This document shows positions 16,688 through 24,772 of a stretch of DNA of 64,000 nt, piece after piece; the stretch's first letter is position 1; each line of letters starts with the position of its first letter. This DNA comes from Foliimonas ilicis (GTDB lineage Bacteria > Pseudomonadota > Alphaproteobacteria > Rhizobiales > Rhizobiaceae): contig NZ_JBDUUH010000005.1 of the NCBI RefSeq assembly GCF_039939195.1, positions 124,001 through 188,000 of the forward strand, written 5' to 3'. A program made the translations under genes and the position numbers. The notes under the pieces are model-generated. The model was given only the letters and a program-made list of their open reading frames with translations, was not told the DNA's origin and did not search any database.

Positions 16688-17629
16688 ATGACACGATACG
16701 TTCTGCAGCGCTTTCTCGGAATGCTGAGCGTCATGTTCGTCGTGGTCACGATTGTCTTCATCATCGTGCGCGTGGCGCCGGGTGATCCGGCCGCTGTCAT
16801 GCTGGGGCCGGATGCCACAATTGCGGATATTCAGGCCCTTCGAACGCGGCTGGGCATCGATCAGCCATTGATTGTTCAATACTTCCTTTTTCTCGGCCAG
16901 CTCGTGCGGGGCGATCTTGGACACTCCATCTTTCTTGATATGCCAGTGACGAGCGCCTTGCTCGACCGTGCCGAACCTACATTCTTCCTGACGATGTTTG
17001 CTATGCTCATAGCCAGCTGCATTGCGCTGCCGGTGGGCATCATGGCGGCTTATCGGCGTGGCAGCTTCTTCGATCAATCAGTGACGACGCTGACGATGCT
17101 TGCGGCCAGCATACCGAGCTTCTGGCTGGGCCTTATCCTGATCCAGTTCTTTGCTGTCCGGCTGGGGTGGTTCCCGGTTGCAGGATATGGCGGACCGGAT
17201 GCGTCCTTCTTCACGCGGCTTACTCATCTGATGCTGCCCGCAGTGGCGCTGGGTGTCGTATCGTCGGCGCTTATCACACGCTTTACACGCGCATCTATGC
17301 TGGACGTGCTTAACGACGATTATGTTCGCACGGCGCGGTCCAAGGGTATGAGTGAATTTCGCGTAGTGCTGAAACACGCTTTCAAGAATGCGCTGATACC
17401 GGTTCTGACAGTGCTGGGACTGACCGCCGCGTTGCTCGTTTCCGGCGCAGTCGTGACGGAAACGGTGTTCAGCCTTCCCGGCATCGGCAACCTTGTTGTC
17501 TCAGCGGTGCTCAGGCGCGATTACCCGGTTATTCAGGGTGCACTGTTGGTGATTGCCGCCATCTACGTTCTGATAAATTTCGGCATCGACATGCTCTACT
17601 TGATGATAGATCCGCGAGTGCGCTACTGA
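16688..17629 (+). CDS. ABC transporter permease, DppB/OppB type
   Basis: 313 residues from the ATG at 16688 (AGGAG 7 bases upstream; an upstream in-frame ATG at 16667 lacks one). It has six hydrophobic helices with the DppB-type N-terminus YVLQRFLGMLSVMFVV and VRVAPGDPAAVMLGP. The BPD_transp_1 fold follows, with the ATPase-contact loop DDYVRTARSKGMSEFRV and the C-terminal FSLPGIGNLVVSAV. It forms the inner-membrane channel with the next gene product. Its TGA overlaps the ATG of that gene by one base (TGATG), indicating coupled translation. Confidence 0.94.
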   Translation: MTRYVLQRFLGMLSVMFVVVTIVFIIVRVAPGDPAAVMLGPDATIADIQALRTRLGIDQPLIVQYFLFLGQLVRGDLGHSIFLDMPVTSALLDRAEPTFFLTMFAMLIASCIALPVGIMAAYRRGSFFDQSVTTLTMLAASIPSFWLGLILIQFFAVRLGWFPVAGYGGPDASFFTRLTHLMLPAVALGVVSSALITRFTRASMLDVLNDDYVRTARSKGMSEFRVVLKHAFKNALIPVLTVLGLTAALLVSGAVVTETVFSLPGIGNLVVSAVLRRDYPVIQGALLVIAAIYVLINFGIDMLYLMIDPRVRY

Positions 17630-18486
17630 TGGCTGCGACCGAAGCATACGCGCCGCCGCGCCTGTCCGCCCTGATCTTTCAACGCAAGACACTCGCTATA
17701 GGCTTGATAATCCTTGCAGTTATCACGCTTCTGGCGGCGCTCGCACCGCTTGTTGCCCCGCACTCGCCCAGCCGGCTTTCGATCATCAACCGGTTGAAGC
17801 CGCCAGGTGCAGAATGGTTCTTCGGCACTGACGAGTTTGGCCGCGATGTATTCAGCCGTACGATCTATGCTGGCCAGCTCTCGCTGCTCGTAGGCGCCGC
17901 GGCTACGGCTTTCGCCTGCATCGTCGGAATAACTCTCGGCATCGTCGCGGGTTTCTTCCGCAAAGCTGATGTGATCGTATCCCGGCTGGTCGACGCCATG
18001 ATGGCCTTCCCGGATATCCTGCTGGCTATCGCACTTGTCGCCGCGCTCGGACCATCGATTGGCACCGTTATTATCGCGCTCGGCGTTGTCTATGCGCCAC
18101 GTCTTGCCCGTGTCGTGCGGGCCTCGACGCTCGTCATCCGCGAATTGCCTTATGTTGAAGCTGCGCGCGCGCTCGGCGTGCCAACGTGGCGGATCATGAC
18201 GCGGCATGTGCTGCGTAATCTCGTCTCGCCGATACTGGTGCAGGCCACTTTCATCTTCGCATATGCGATGCTGGCTGAGGCAGGCCTTTCGTTCCTTGGC
18301 GTCGGCGTCAGTCCCGAAATCCCGACATGGGGAACGATGATCGCTTCGGGTCGCCAGTATGTCGGCCAAGCAGACTGGATGACGATCTTTCCAGGTATAG
18401 CGATCGTCCTGACCGTCCTTTCCCTTCAGCTCGTCGGCGACGGCATGCGCGATCTGCTCGATCCGCGTCTGCGAAAGGACATGTGA
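17629..18486 (+). CDS. ABC transporter permease, DppC/OppC type
   Basis: 285 residues, starting in the TGATG overlap with the preceding permease. The DppC family N-terminal block FGTDEFGRDVFSRTIYAG is at about residues 64-81. The cytoplasmic coupling loop is LPYVEAARALGVPTWRIM, and the C-terminal GLSFLGVGVSPEIPTWG is near residue 224. Five to six membrane segments are predicted by hydrophobicity. It pairs with the DppB-type subunit to form the translocation pore. The downstream ATPase gene begins three bases after its stop. Confidence 0.94.
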   Translation: MAATEAYAPPRLSALIFQRKTLAIGLIILAVITLLAALAPLVAPHSPSRLSIINRLKPPGAEWFFGTDEFGRDVFSRTIYAGQLSLLVGAAATAFACIVGITLGIVAGFFRKADVIVSRLVDAMMAFPDILLAIALVAALGPSIGTVIIALGVVYAPRLARVVRASTLVIRELPYVEAARALGVPTWRIMTRHVLRNLVSPILVQATFIFAYAMLAEAGLSFLGVGVSPEIPTWGTMIASGRQYVGQADWMTIFPGIAIVLTVLSLQLVGDGMRDLLDPRLRKDM

Positions 18487-18488
18487 CG

Positions 18489-19529
18489 ATGTTGGCTTCC
18501 ACTTCTCCTGCCGCAACCGCGCTTGCCGATGACATCGTGCTCAGCGCCGAAAACCTGCACACACATTTCGTTATGGGTCCGCGTGCGGCCAAGTCGGTCG
18601 ATGGCGTCACGTTCAACGTTCGTCGCGGAGAAACATTGGCGGTGGTGGGCGAGTCCGGCTCCGGCAAATCGGTTACCAGCCTGTCGATCATGCGGCTGCT
18701 GGCCCATCCGGGGCGCATCGTCGACGGACGCATACTTTACCGCATGCGCGACAACTCGATTATCGATCTTGCATCGGTGAGTGAGAAACGGATGCGCAGC
18801 ATTCGCGGCAGTGAGATCGCGATGATTTTCCAGGAACCGATGTCTTCGCTCAATCCTCTTTTCACGGTTGGCGACCAGATCATGGAGATGGTGCGACTTC
18901 ATGAACCGGTCTCACGCAAGGAGGCGCGTGCGCGGGCGCTGGAAATGTTGGAACTGGTAGAGATTCCAGCGGCCGCCAAACGCATCGACCAGTATCCGCA
19001 CGAAATGTCTGGCGGCATGCGTCAACGGGTTATGATTGCGCTGGCGCTCGCCTGCCGGCCGGCACTGCTGATAGCAGATGAGCCGACGACTGCCCTTGAC
19101 GTGACGATCCAGGCCCAGATTCTAGATCTGATGCGCCGGCTCCAGCGCGAAATAGGCATGAGTATCCTGTTCGTAACGCACAATCTGGGCGTTGTGGCCG
19201 AGATCGCCAATGAGGTCGCGGTGATGTATGCGGGCCGGGTGGTAGAGCAGGCGCGTGTGAATGATCTGTTTGCCCGGCCGCGGCATCCCTACACCAAAGG
19301 TCTGCTTGCCTGCATTCCCAACCCGAAACGCGATAGGGAGCCAGACGGAACGCGCCGCATGCTCGATCCGATACCCGGAAGTGTGCCGAGCATCATGTCA
19401 CTGCCGCAGGGCTGTACGTTTGCTCCTCGCTGTCCGCTGGCAGAACCCGCCTGCGAAGCCGAACCGCCTGCGCTGCAAGTGGCCTCCGAAAAGCACCTGA
19501 CACGGTGCCGGAGGTTCGAACTCCTGTGA
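18489..19529 (+). CDS. ABC transporter ATP-binding protein, DppD/OppD type
   Basis: 346 residues from the ATG at 18489; an open extension upstream lies inside the permease gene and is not used. Walker A is GESGSGKS near residue 55, the signature is SGGMRQRVMIALAL, and Walker B is LLIADEPTT. The C-terminal oligopeptide-transporter domain has a cysteine-containing zinc/iron-sulfur-type motif (CTFAPRCPLAEPAC) found in OppD/DppD proteins. It energises import together with the next ATPase. The last codons overlap the next gene (GTGA at 19526-19529). Confidence 0.94.
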   Translation: MLASTSPAATALADDIVLSAENLHTHFVMGPRAAKSVDGVTFNVRRGETLAVVGESGSGKSVTSLSIMRLLAHPGRIVDGRILYRMRDNSIIDLASVSEKRMRSIRGSEIAMIFQEPMSSLNPLFTVGDQIMEMVRLHEPVSRKEARARALEMLELVEIPAAAKRIDQYPHEMSGGMRQRVMIALALACRPALLIADEPTTALDVTIQAQILDLMRRLQREIGMSILFVTHNLGVVAEIANEVAVMYAGRVVEQARVNDLFARPRHPYTKGLLACIPNPKRDREPDGTRRMLDPIPGSVPSIMSLPQGCTFAPRCPLAEPACEAEPPALQVASEKHLTRCRRFELL

Positions 19530-20515
19530 GCTCTTCCATGTATCCCCAAAATGAAAAGCCTGACGTCTTGCTGGCGGTCCGCGGCCTCCAGAAGGGGTTC
19601 GACACGAAGAATGGCGTGGTCAAGGCCGTGGATGACGTATCCTTCGAGGTGCGGCGCGGCGAGATTCTCGGCATTGTCGGGGAATCGGGCTCCGGCAAGA
19701 CGACTGCCGGGAGAGCAATTTTGCGCCTCGTCGAGCCGACCTCCGGTGAAGCGATCTTCGACGGCGTCGATCTTTTCAAGCTCTCAGAAAAGGAACTGCG
19801 CACCTATCGGCGGCGTATGCAGATCATTTTCCAGGACCCGTATTCGAGCCTGAACCCGCGCATGCGGGTCGGCGAGATCATCGGCGAGGCGATCGATACG
19901 CACCGGCTGGCAAAGGGACAGGCACGCAAGGACAGGATCGAGCAATTGCTTGTGAGAGTTGGCTTGTCCGCCGAACATGCGCGGCGCTATCCCAACGAGT
20001 TTTCAGGTGGACAACGACAGCGCATCGGCATAGCTCGCGCCCTTGCGGTGGAGCCTGAGTTGATCATCGCCGACGAACCTGTTTCCGCACTCGACGTGTC
20101 CGTGCAAGCGCAGGTGCTGAACCTTATCCACCAACTACAGCGGGAACTCGGCCTGACGATGGTCTTTATCTCGCATGATCTGACAGTCGTAGAATATCTC
20201 TGCGATCAGATCGTGGTCATGTACTTGGGCAGGGTTATGGAGAAGGGGCCATCCCGGTTGGTTTATGCCGCGCCGCGCCATCCCTATACGCGGGCGCTTC
20301 TGGCCACCGCGCCAATTCCTGACCCAACTGTAAAGCGTGAGCGCGTCATCCTGCAGGGCGATATACCGAGCCCACTCGATCCGCCATCTGGATGTGTTTT
20401 TCGCACGAGATGCCCGTATGCAATCGAAGCTTGCGCTAACACAGTGCCGATCGGTGAAGACGTGGGGCCTGGTCACAGTGTTGCCTGCATCCGGCACGCC
20501 GAACTCGCCAATTGA
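19526..20515 (+). CDS. ABC transporter ATP-binding protein, DppF/OppF type
   Basis: About 329 residues if started at the GTG at 19526, which overlaps the previous stop as GTGA and has GGAGG 11 bases upstream. An ATG at 19538 is the alternative. Walker A is GESGSGKTT, the signature is SGGQRQRIGIARAL, and Walker B is LIIADEPVSALD. The C-terminal OppF extension with CVFRTRCPYAIEAC follows. As second nucleotide-binding subunit it completes a full SBP-B-C-D-F importer. Having D and F as separate genes contrasts with the fused ATPase of the island downstream. Confidence 0.93.
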   Translation: MSSSMYPQNEKPDVLLAVRGLQKGFDTKNGVVKAVDDVSFEVRRGEILGIVGESGSGKTTAGRAILRLVEPTSGEAIFDGVDLFKLSEKELRTYRRRMQIIFQDPYSSLNPRMRVGEIIGEAIDTHRLAKGQARKDRIEQLLVRVGLSAEHARRYPNEFSGGQRQRIGIARALAVEPELIIADEPVSALDVSVQAQVLNLIHQLQRELGLTMVFISHDLTVVEYLCDQIVVMYLGRVMEKGPSRLVYAAPRHPYTRALLATAPIPDPTVKRERVILQGDIPSPLDPPSGCVFRTRCPYAIEACANTVPIGEDVGPGHSVACIRHAELAN

Positions 20516-20529
20516 AAGGTCCAGCCGAC

Positions 20530-20991
20530 ATGACCCCCGCCGCCCGGCTTGAAGCTCTTGGTATCGTTTTGCCTCCGCCGCCAGCGCCGATCGCAAACTA
20601 TGTCCCGTATGTGATTGATGGAAACATGCTGTATTTATCGGGGCAGGGACCACGCGAAGCAGATGGTACATTACGCACCGGCAAAGTCGGTAGCGATGTT
20701 ACGATCGAACAGGCCTACAACGATGCGCGCCTTACCGGGCTCAATCTTTTGTCGGTCATCCAGGCCGCGCTGGGAGATCTTGGCCGCGTACGACAGATTA
20801 TCAAGCTGCTCGGCATGGTGAATGCAGTTTCCGATTTCGCCCAGCATCCGAAGGTCATCAACGGATGTTCCGATTTGTTGATCGAAGTCTTCGGCGACGA
20901 TGGTCGACACGCCAGGTCTGCGGTCGGCTTCGGCTCTCTGCCGGATAACATCACCGTCGAGATCGAAGCTATCGTCGCTGTCAGGAGCTAG
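20530..20991 (+). CDS. RidA (YjgF/YER057c/UK114) family protein
   Basis: 153 residues from the ATG at 20530; an in-frame TTG at 20512 overlaps the ATPase stop. The trimeric RidA fold is recognisable from NMLYLSGQGPREADG, DARLTGLNLLSVIQAALGDL and ARSAVGFGSLPDNITVEIEA. The Arg in ARSAVG corresponds to the arginine that holds the carboxylate of enamine/imine intermediates in RidA. Members speed up hydrolysis of reactive 2-aminoacrylate-type imines, or serve dedicated catabolic steps. Being the last gene of the enolase-creatininase-ABC operon, it suggests that an imine or enamine is formed in the pathway. Confidence 0.93.
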   Translation: MTPAARLEALGIVLPPPPAPIANYVPYVIDGNMLYLSGQGPREADGTLRTGKVGSDVTIEQAYNDARLTGLNLLSVIQAALGDLGRVRQIIKLLGMVNAVSDFAQHPKVINGCSDLLIEVFGDDGRHARSAVGFGSLPDNITVEIEAIVAVRS

Positions 20992-21062
20992 TGCATATTC
21001 AGAATGGAACTCGAAAGGTTCGCGCTTCGCGAGCCTGTGACGCAAAGCTCTGAAGACGTACT

Positions 21063-21115
21063 GATCGGCCATGGAAGCGACCGACGACCTCTTCCAGAAT
21101 CTGGATCATTTGCGA
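21063..21115 (+). pseudogene. Short remnant of a trans-sulfuration PLP-enzyme gene 3-prime end
   Basis: This stretch reads EATDDLFQNLDHL in one frame, matching the C-terminal EATGDLIQDLDQAL of the PLP enzyme encoded at 6047-7309. The DNA also matches: GGAAGCGACCG and ATCTGGATCA are identical in both copies. The surrounding frame has no start and no other family sequence. It sits in the 212-base gap between the convergent RidA and ATPase genes and looks like a footprint of an old rearrangement or gene loss. Confidence 0.5.
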
Positions 21116-21203
21116 AACCGTTCTCGACGTTGCCATGGCGGATGCTATCGGCCTTCTGGACTGCCTGGCGCACGGGCCAGCTTCAAAAAGATGAACGTGC
21201 GGC

Positions 21204-22850
21204 TTACGGTTGGCGAGCGGCGATGACTTCATCTAACCAACCTGCCTGCATATCCGGCACGGAATCCAGAAGAAGCTGCGTGTACGGCTGATGCGGCGGT
21301 GAAAGTACGTCTTCCTTCAGCCCTTGCTCTACGATTTTGCCTTGGTGCATGACGACAACGTCATCTGCTATTGCGCGGACGGTTGCGAGATCGTGCGTGA
21401 TGAACAAATATGACACGCCAAGCTTGGCCTGAAGTGCGACGAGCATCTTCAGGATTTCCGCCTGCACGATCTGGTCCAGCGCCGATGTGACCTCGTCACA
21501 GACGATAATTTCCGGTTCTGCTGCCAACGCACGAGCGATTGCGATGCGCTGGCGCTGACCGCCTGAAAGCTGGCTCGGCAACCGATCAATAAAGGAGGCA
21601 TCGAGCTCGACGGTCTTTAGCAATTCAACTATGCGCTCGGTTCGCTTGGCACCGGAAAGCCCGTGGTAGAAGTTAAGTGGTCGACCGATGATTTTTCTAA
21701 CCGCGTGGCGCGGGTTTAGCGCGCTTTCGGCGGACTGGTAGATGATTTGGATTTTCCGAAGCGTATCCTTCGATCTTTGCCGCACCAGAGGCGGGCAGGT
21801 CTCGTTTCTGAAGTGAATGGTGCCGCTGTCGGGTTGCAGCAGACCCGCAATTGCACGGCCAAGGGTAGATTTTCCTGACCCGGATTCGCCCACAAGCGCA
21901 ACTGTCTGTCCGCGCCCGACGGTTAGAGAAACATCCTTGAGAACCTGCAGCGTTCCATACGACGCGCTCAGATCGTTTACGCGCAAAAGTTCGGGAGCAT
22001 CCACTCCCGGCTCGACGGGAATGTCGTGAACGGCCCAGAGCGATTTTGTGTAGTGATGCTCGGGGTGCTCGAGAATTTGCGCAACCGGGCCTTCTTCGAC
22101 AGCCTCGCCATGGCGAAGCACCATGATGCGGTCCGCCATTTGCGCGACGATGGCCAAATCATGTGTGATGTAGAGAGCCGATACGCCGAACTCTTTTATC
22201 GCCTGACGAATGGAAATCAGAACCTCGACCTGAGTGGTCACATCGAGTGCGGTGGTGGGCTCGTCGAAAACGATGAGATCCGGATTGCAGATCATTGCCA
22301 TCGCCGTCATGGCGCGCTGTAGCTGACCGCCAGAAACCTGATGCGGATACCGGCGCCCGAACTTTTCTGGTTCGGGCAGTTGCAGTGCTCGAAACAGGCT
22401 GATGGCCTTTGCCTCGGCGTCTGGCCTGCTCTTTCCGCCACGCGAGACAGCGGCCTCGACGATCTGATCCATCAGCCGGATTGCGGGGTTAAAAGATGCA
22501 GCAGCGCTTTGCGCGACATAGGCAATTCGGACCCCGCGCAATGCGCGTTTGCGAGGCTCCGTTAATTGAAGCAAGTCCTGCTGCTTAAACTCGATGCTGC
22601 CGGATTTTATGCGGCAGCCCTGCCGGACATAGCCAAGTGCTGCCAGACCTATCGTCGATTTTCCGGCACCGGATTCGCCGACCAGCCCGAGAACCTCGCC
22701 GGTTTTCAGCTCGAAGCTTACGCCCTTGACGATCTCGGCCCATTTGTCGTCCGCTTTGGCTTCGATACGAAGATCTGAAACCTTCAGTACGACGCTGTCG
22801 GCATTGGCCGGCCGACTAGCGATCATCGTCGGAAAGACCACTTGATTCAT
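21204..22850 (-). CDS. Dipeptide-type ABC transporter ATP-binding protein with two fused ATPase domains
   Basis: 548 residues containing two complete ABC cassettes in tandem, equal to DppD and DppF fused. The first has Walker A GESGAGKST at about 58-66 and signature SGGQLQRAMTAMAM; the second has GESGSGKST at about 325 and signature SGGQRQRIAIARAL. Both Walker B motifs are present (VFDEPTTALD and VCDEVTSALD). The second is unusual in having DEV rather than DEP. The start at 22850 overlaps the permease gene by 35 bases; an ATG at 22826 is the alternative, and neither has a strong ribosome-binding site. It energises the importer encoded at 22816-26371. Confidence 0.93.
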   Translation of the reverse strand: MNQVVFPTMIASRPANADSVVLKVSDLRIEAKADDKWAEIVKGVSFELKTGEVLGLVGESGAGKSTIGLAALGYVRQGCRIKSGSIEFKQQDLLQLTEPRKRALRGVRIAYVAQSAAASFNPAIRLMDQIVEAAVSRGGKSRPDAEAKAISLFRALQLPEPEKFGRRYPHQVSGGQLQRAMTAMAMICNPDLIVFDEPTTALDVTTQVEVLISIRQAIKEFGVSALYITHDLAIVAQMADRIMVLRHGEAVEEGPVAQILEHPEHHYTKSLWAVHDIPVEPGVDAPELLRVNDLSASYGTLQVLKDVSLTVGRGQTVALVGESGSGKSTLGRAIAGLLQPDSGTIHFRNETCPPLVRQRSKDTLRKIQIIYQSAESALNPRHAVRKIIGRPLNFYHGLSGAKRTERIVELLKTVELDASFIDRLPSQLSGGQRQRIAIARALAAEPEIIVCDEVTSALDQIVQAEILKMLVALQAKLGVSYLFITHDLATVRAIADDVVVMHQGKIVEQGLKEDVLSPPHQPYTQLLLDSVPDMQAGWLDEVIAARQP

Positions 22851-23700
22851 TCAAAAACCAATCTGCGATGAAGTTGACGGCAACGGTCAGCAGCGCAATC
22901 GCAGCCGCCGGGATGAGAGGCGTGATGTCGCCGCTGCTGATCAGTGCTGCGTTGTCGCGCACCATGGAGCCCCATTCCGCCATTGGCGGCTGCAACCCGA
23001 CGCCGAGGAATGACAGCGCCGCGATTGCGAGAAACACGAAGCAGAAGCGAAGGCCGAATTCGGAGATCAGCACTGGCATGATGTTCGGCAATATTTCCTG
23101 CGTGACGATCCACGGCAGCTTTTCGCCACGCGCATGTGCGGCTTCCACGAACTCCAGCGTTACGACGTTGAGAGCGGCGGCGCGTGAAAGGCGGAAAATG
23201 CGCGTGGAGTCGATGATTGCGATGATGACGATGAGATTGAAAATGCTGGAGCCGAATATGGCGAGCAGCATCAATGTGAAAATCAAATCCGGGATCGACA
23301 TGACTGAATCGACGAACCGGCTTAGCACCTGATCGACCACCCCGCGCAGAACTGCCGCAACGATGCCGAGGCATCCGCCGATTATGAAGGCGAGCAACGT
23401 CGTCACGAAAGCGATGCCGATCGAGTTGCGCGCACCGAAAATCAGGCGGCTGAACAGATCGCGCCCTAGCTGATCTGTGCCGAAGATGAACTGGCTGTTC
23501 CAAGGCTCGAACGGGGTTTGCGAAACGACCTGATACTCGCCGTAAGGCGCGATGAGCGGCGCGAACACTGCCGCAATCAGATAAATGGACAGCACGATCA
23601 TGCCGAACCATGCGGTCGGCGGCGCGCGGCGAAGACGGCGTCTGGCGCCTGCAAAAAAGCTGCGGGTTGGCTCTGGGCGATCTATTTCGGACAATGCCAT
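22816..23700 (-). CDS. ABC transporter permease, DppC type
   Basis: 294 residues from the ATG at 23700 (GAGGA 6-7 bases upstream). The signature FIFGTDQLGRDLFSRLIFGA at about residues 75-94 is the DppC N-terminal block. The coupling loop is VEAAHARGEKLPWIV, and the C-terminal segment LSFLGVGLQPPMAEWGSMV is typical. About six membrane helices are present. It forms the channel with the DppB-type subunit, whose stop lies 8 bases upstream, and its 3-prime end overlaps the fused ATPase gene. Confidence 0.93.
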   Translation of the reverse strand: MALSEIDRPEPTRSFFAGARRRLRRAPPTAWFGMIVLSIYLIAAVFAPLIAPYGEYQVVSQTPFEPWNSQFIFGTDQLGRDLFSRLIFGARNSIGIAFVTTLLAFIIGGCLGIVAAVLRGVVDQVLSRFVDSVMSIPDLIFTLMLLAIFGSSIFNLIVIIAIIDSTRIFRLSRAAALNVVTLEFVEAAHARGEKLPWIVTQEILPNIMPVLISEFGLRFCFVFLAIAALSFLGVGLQPPMAEWGSMVRDNAALISSGDITPLIPAAAIALLTVAVNFIADWFLNESSGLSDDDR

Positions 23701-23708
23701 TTCGATCC

Positions 23709-24674
23709 TCAGCGCGGATGGAGGAGTCTGGGATTGCTGACGATAGAGATGATGTCCGCAATCAGATTGAGCAGAATGTAGGTCACCGAAAAGATCAACG
23801 CGCATGCCTGTATGACCGGGATGTCGCGGTTGCGGACTGCATCGACCATCGTCTGCCCAATTCCCGGATAGACAAACACGACCTCGATCACCACGACGCC
23901 TGCGATCAGGTAGGCGAGGTTGAGCGCCACCACGCTCGCGATCGGGCCGATGACATTGGGCAGTGCGTGGCGAATGACGACACGCGCGGCGGATTCACCC
24001 TTGAGCTGCGCCATCTCGATGAATGGACGCGACATGATACCGATGATCGCGGCGCGCGTGTTGCGCATCATGTGAGCGAGGATGACGAGCGTGAGCGTCA
24101 GAACTGGCAGGACCATTCGGGTCAACTGCTCGCCTATGCCCATGCTGGGACGAATGCTGGATAGTGATGGAAACCAATGCAGATTGATCGCGAAGATCAG
24201 CATGATGATGTAGGCGAAGAAGAACTCCGGAATTGAAATCGATGCAAGGCTCGACGCGCTGAGAATGCGGTCGGGAAATCGATTGCGATAAAGTGCAGCC
24301 ACGATGCCAAGTCCGACTGCCAGCGGCACTGCGATAAGAGCAGTCAGCGACGCCAGATAAAGCGTGTTGAGCAATCGCGGCCCGATAATGTGGCCGACAG
24401 GTCGCGACGAAAAGGATTGACCGAAATCACCCATCAAAGCGTTGCCGAGCCACGAAAGATAACGCTGATACCAAGGCAGGTTCAGCCCAAGCTGCTCGCG
24501 AAAAGCGGCAACCGTATCGGGAGTGGCTGAGCGGCCGAGGATCGATGTCGCGAAGTCGCCCGGCAACATGCTGACGGCCAGAAATATCACGAAGGAGACG
24601 ATTAGCAGACTGAGAAAGCCGAGCGCTATGCGTTGCAGCAGCATGTAGGCGATTGGATGTGTCGTCGTACTCAC
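23709..24674 (-). CDS. ABC transporter permease, DppB type
   Basis: 321 residues with the DppB N-terminal motif LLQRIALGFLSLLIVSFVIF and SMLPGDFATSILG. The conserved GDFGQSFSSRPV follows, then the coupling loop MAQLKGESAARVVIRHALP and the C-terminal FVYPGIGQTMVDAVRNRD. Six membrane helices are predicted. The start at 24674 follows the binding-protein gene by about 100 bases that contain a hairpin. It belongs to the minus-strand importer operon beginning at 26371. Confidence 0.93.
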   Translation of the reverse strand: MSTTTHPIAYMLLQRIALGFLSLLIVSFVIFLAVSMLPGDFATSILGRSATPDTVAAFREQLGLNLPWYQRYLSWLGNALMGDFGQSFSSRPVGHIIGPRLLNTLYLASLTALIAVPLAVGLGIVAALYRNRFPDRILSASSLASISIPEFFFAYIIMLIFAINLHWFPSLSSIRPSMGIGEQLTRMVLPVLTLTLVILAHMMRNTRAAIIGIMSRPFIEMAQLKGESAARVVIRHALPNVIGPIASVVALNLAYLIAGVVVIEVVFVYPGIGQTMVDAVRNRDIPVIQACALIFSVTYILLNLIADIISIVSNPRLLHPR

Positions 24675-24742
24675 GGCGATCCCTTTAATCCATCACCGCG
24701 CCAGGCATGCAATCGACTTGCTGTCCCAGCGCGATAACTTTG

Positions 24743-24761
24743 TGGCCACATCTCGTGGTCA
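24743..24761 (-). other. Intercistronic hairpin after the binding-protein gene
   Basis: TGGCCAC (24743-24749) and GTGGTCA (24755-24761) form a 7-bp stem with one G-U pair and a 5-base loop. It lies between the binding-protein stop and the permease start, the same place as the stronger hairpin in the first importer operon. It probably protects the upstream message; no T-run is present. Confidence 0.45.
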
Positions 24762-24772
24762 GAAACAATAGC

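Noticed and set aside
16541..18902. Minus-strand frames opposite the permease and ATPase genes
   Set aside because: Charged, low-complexity translations complementary to membrane-protein codons; antisense shadows.
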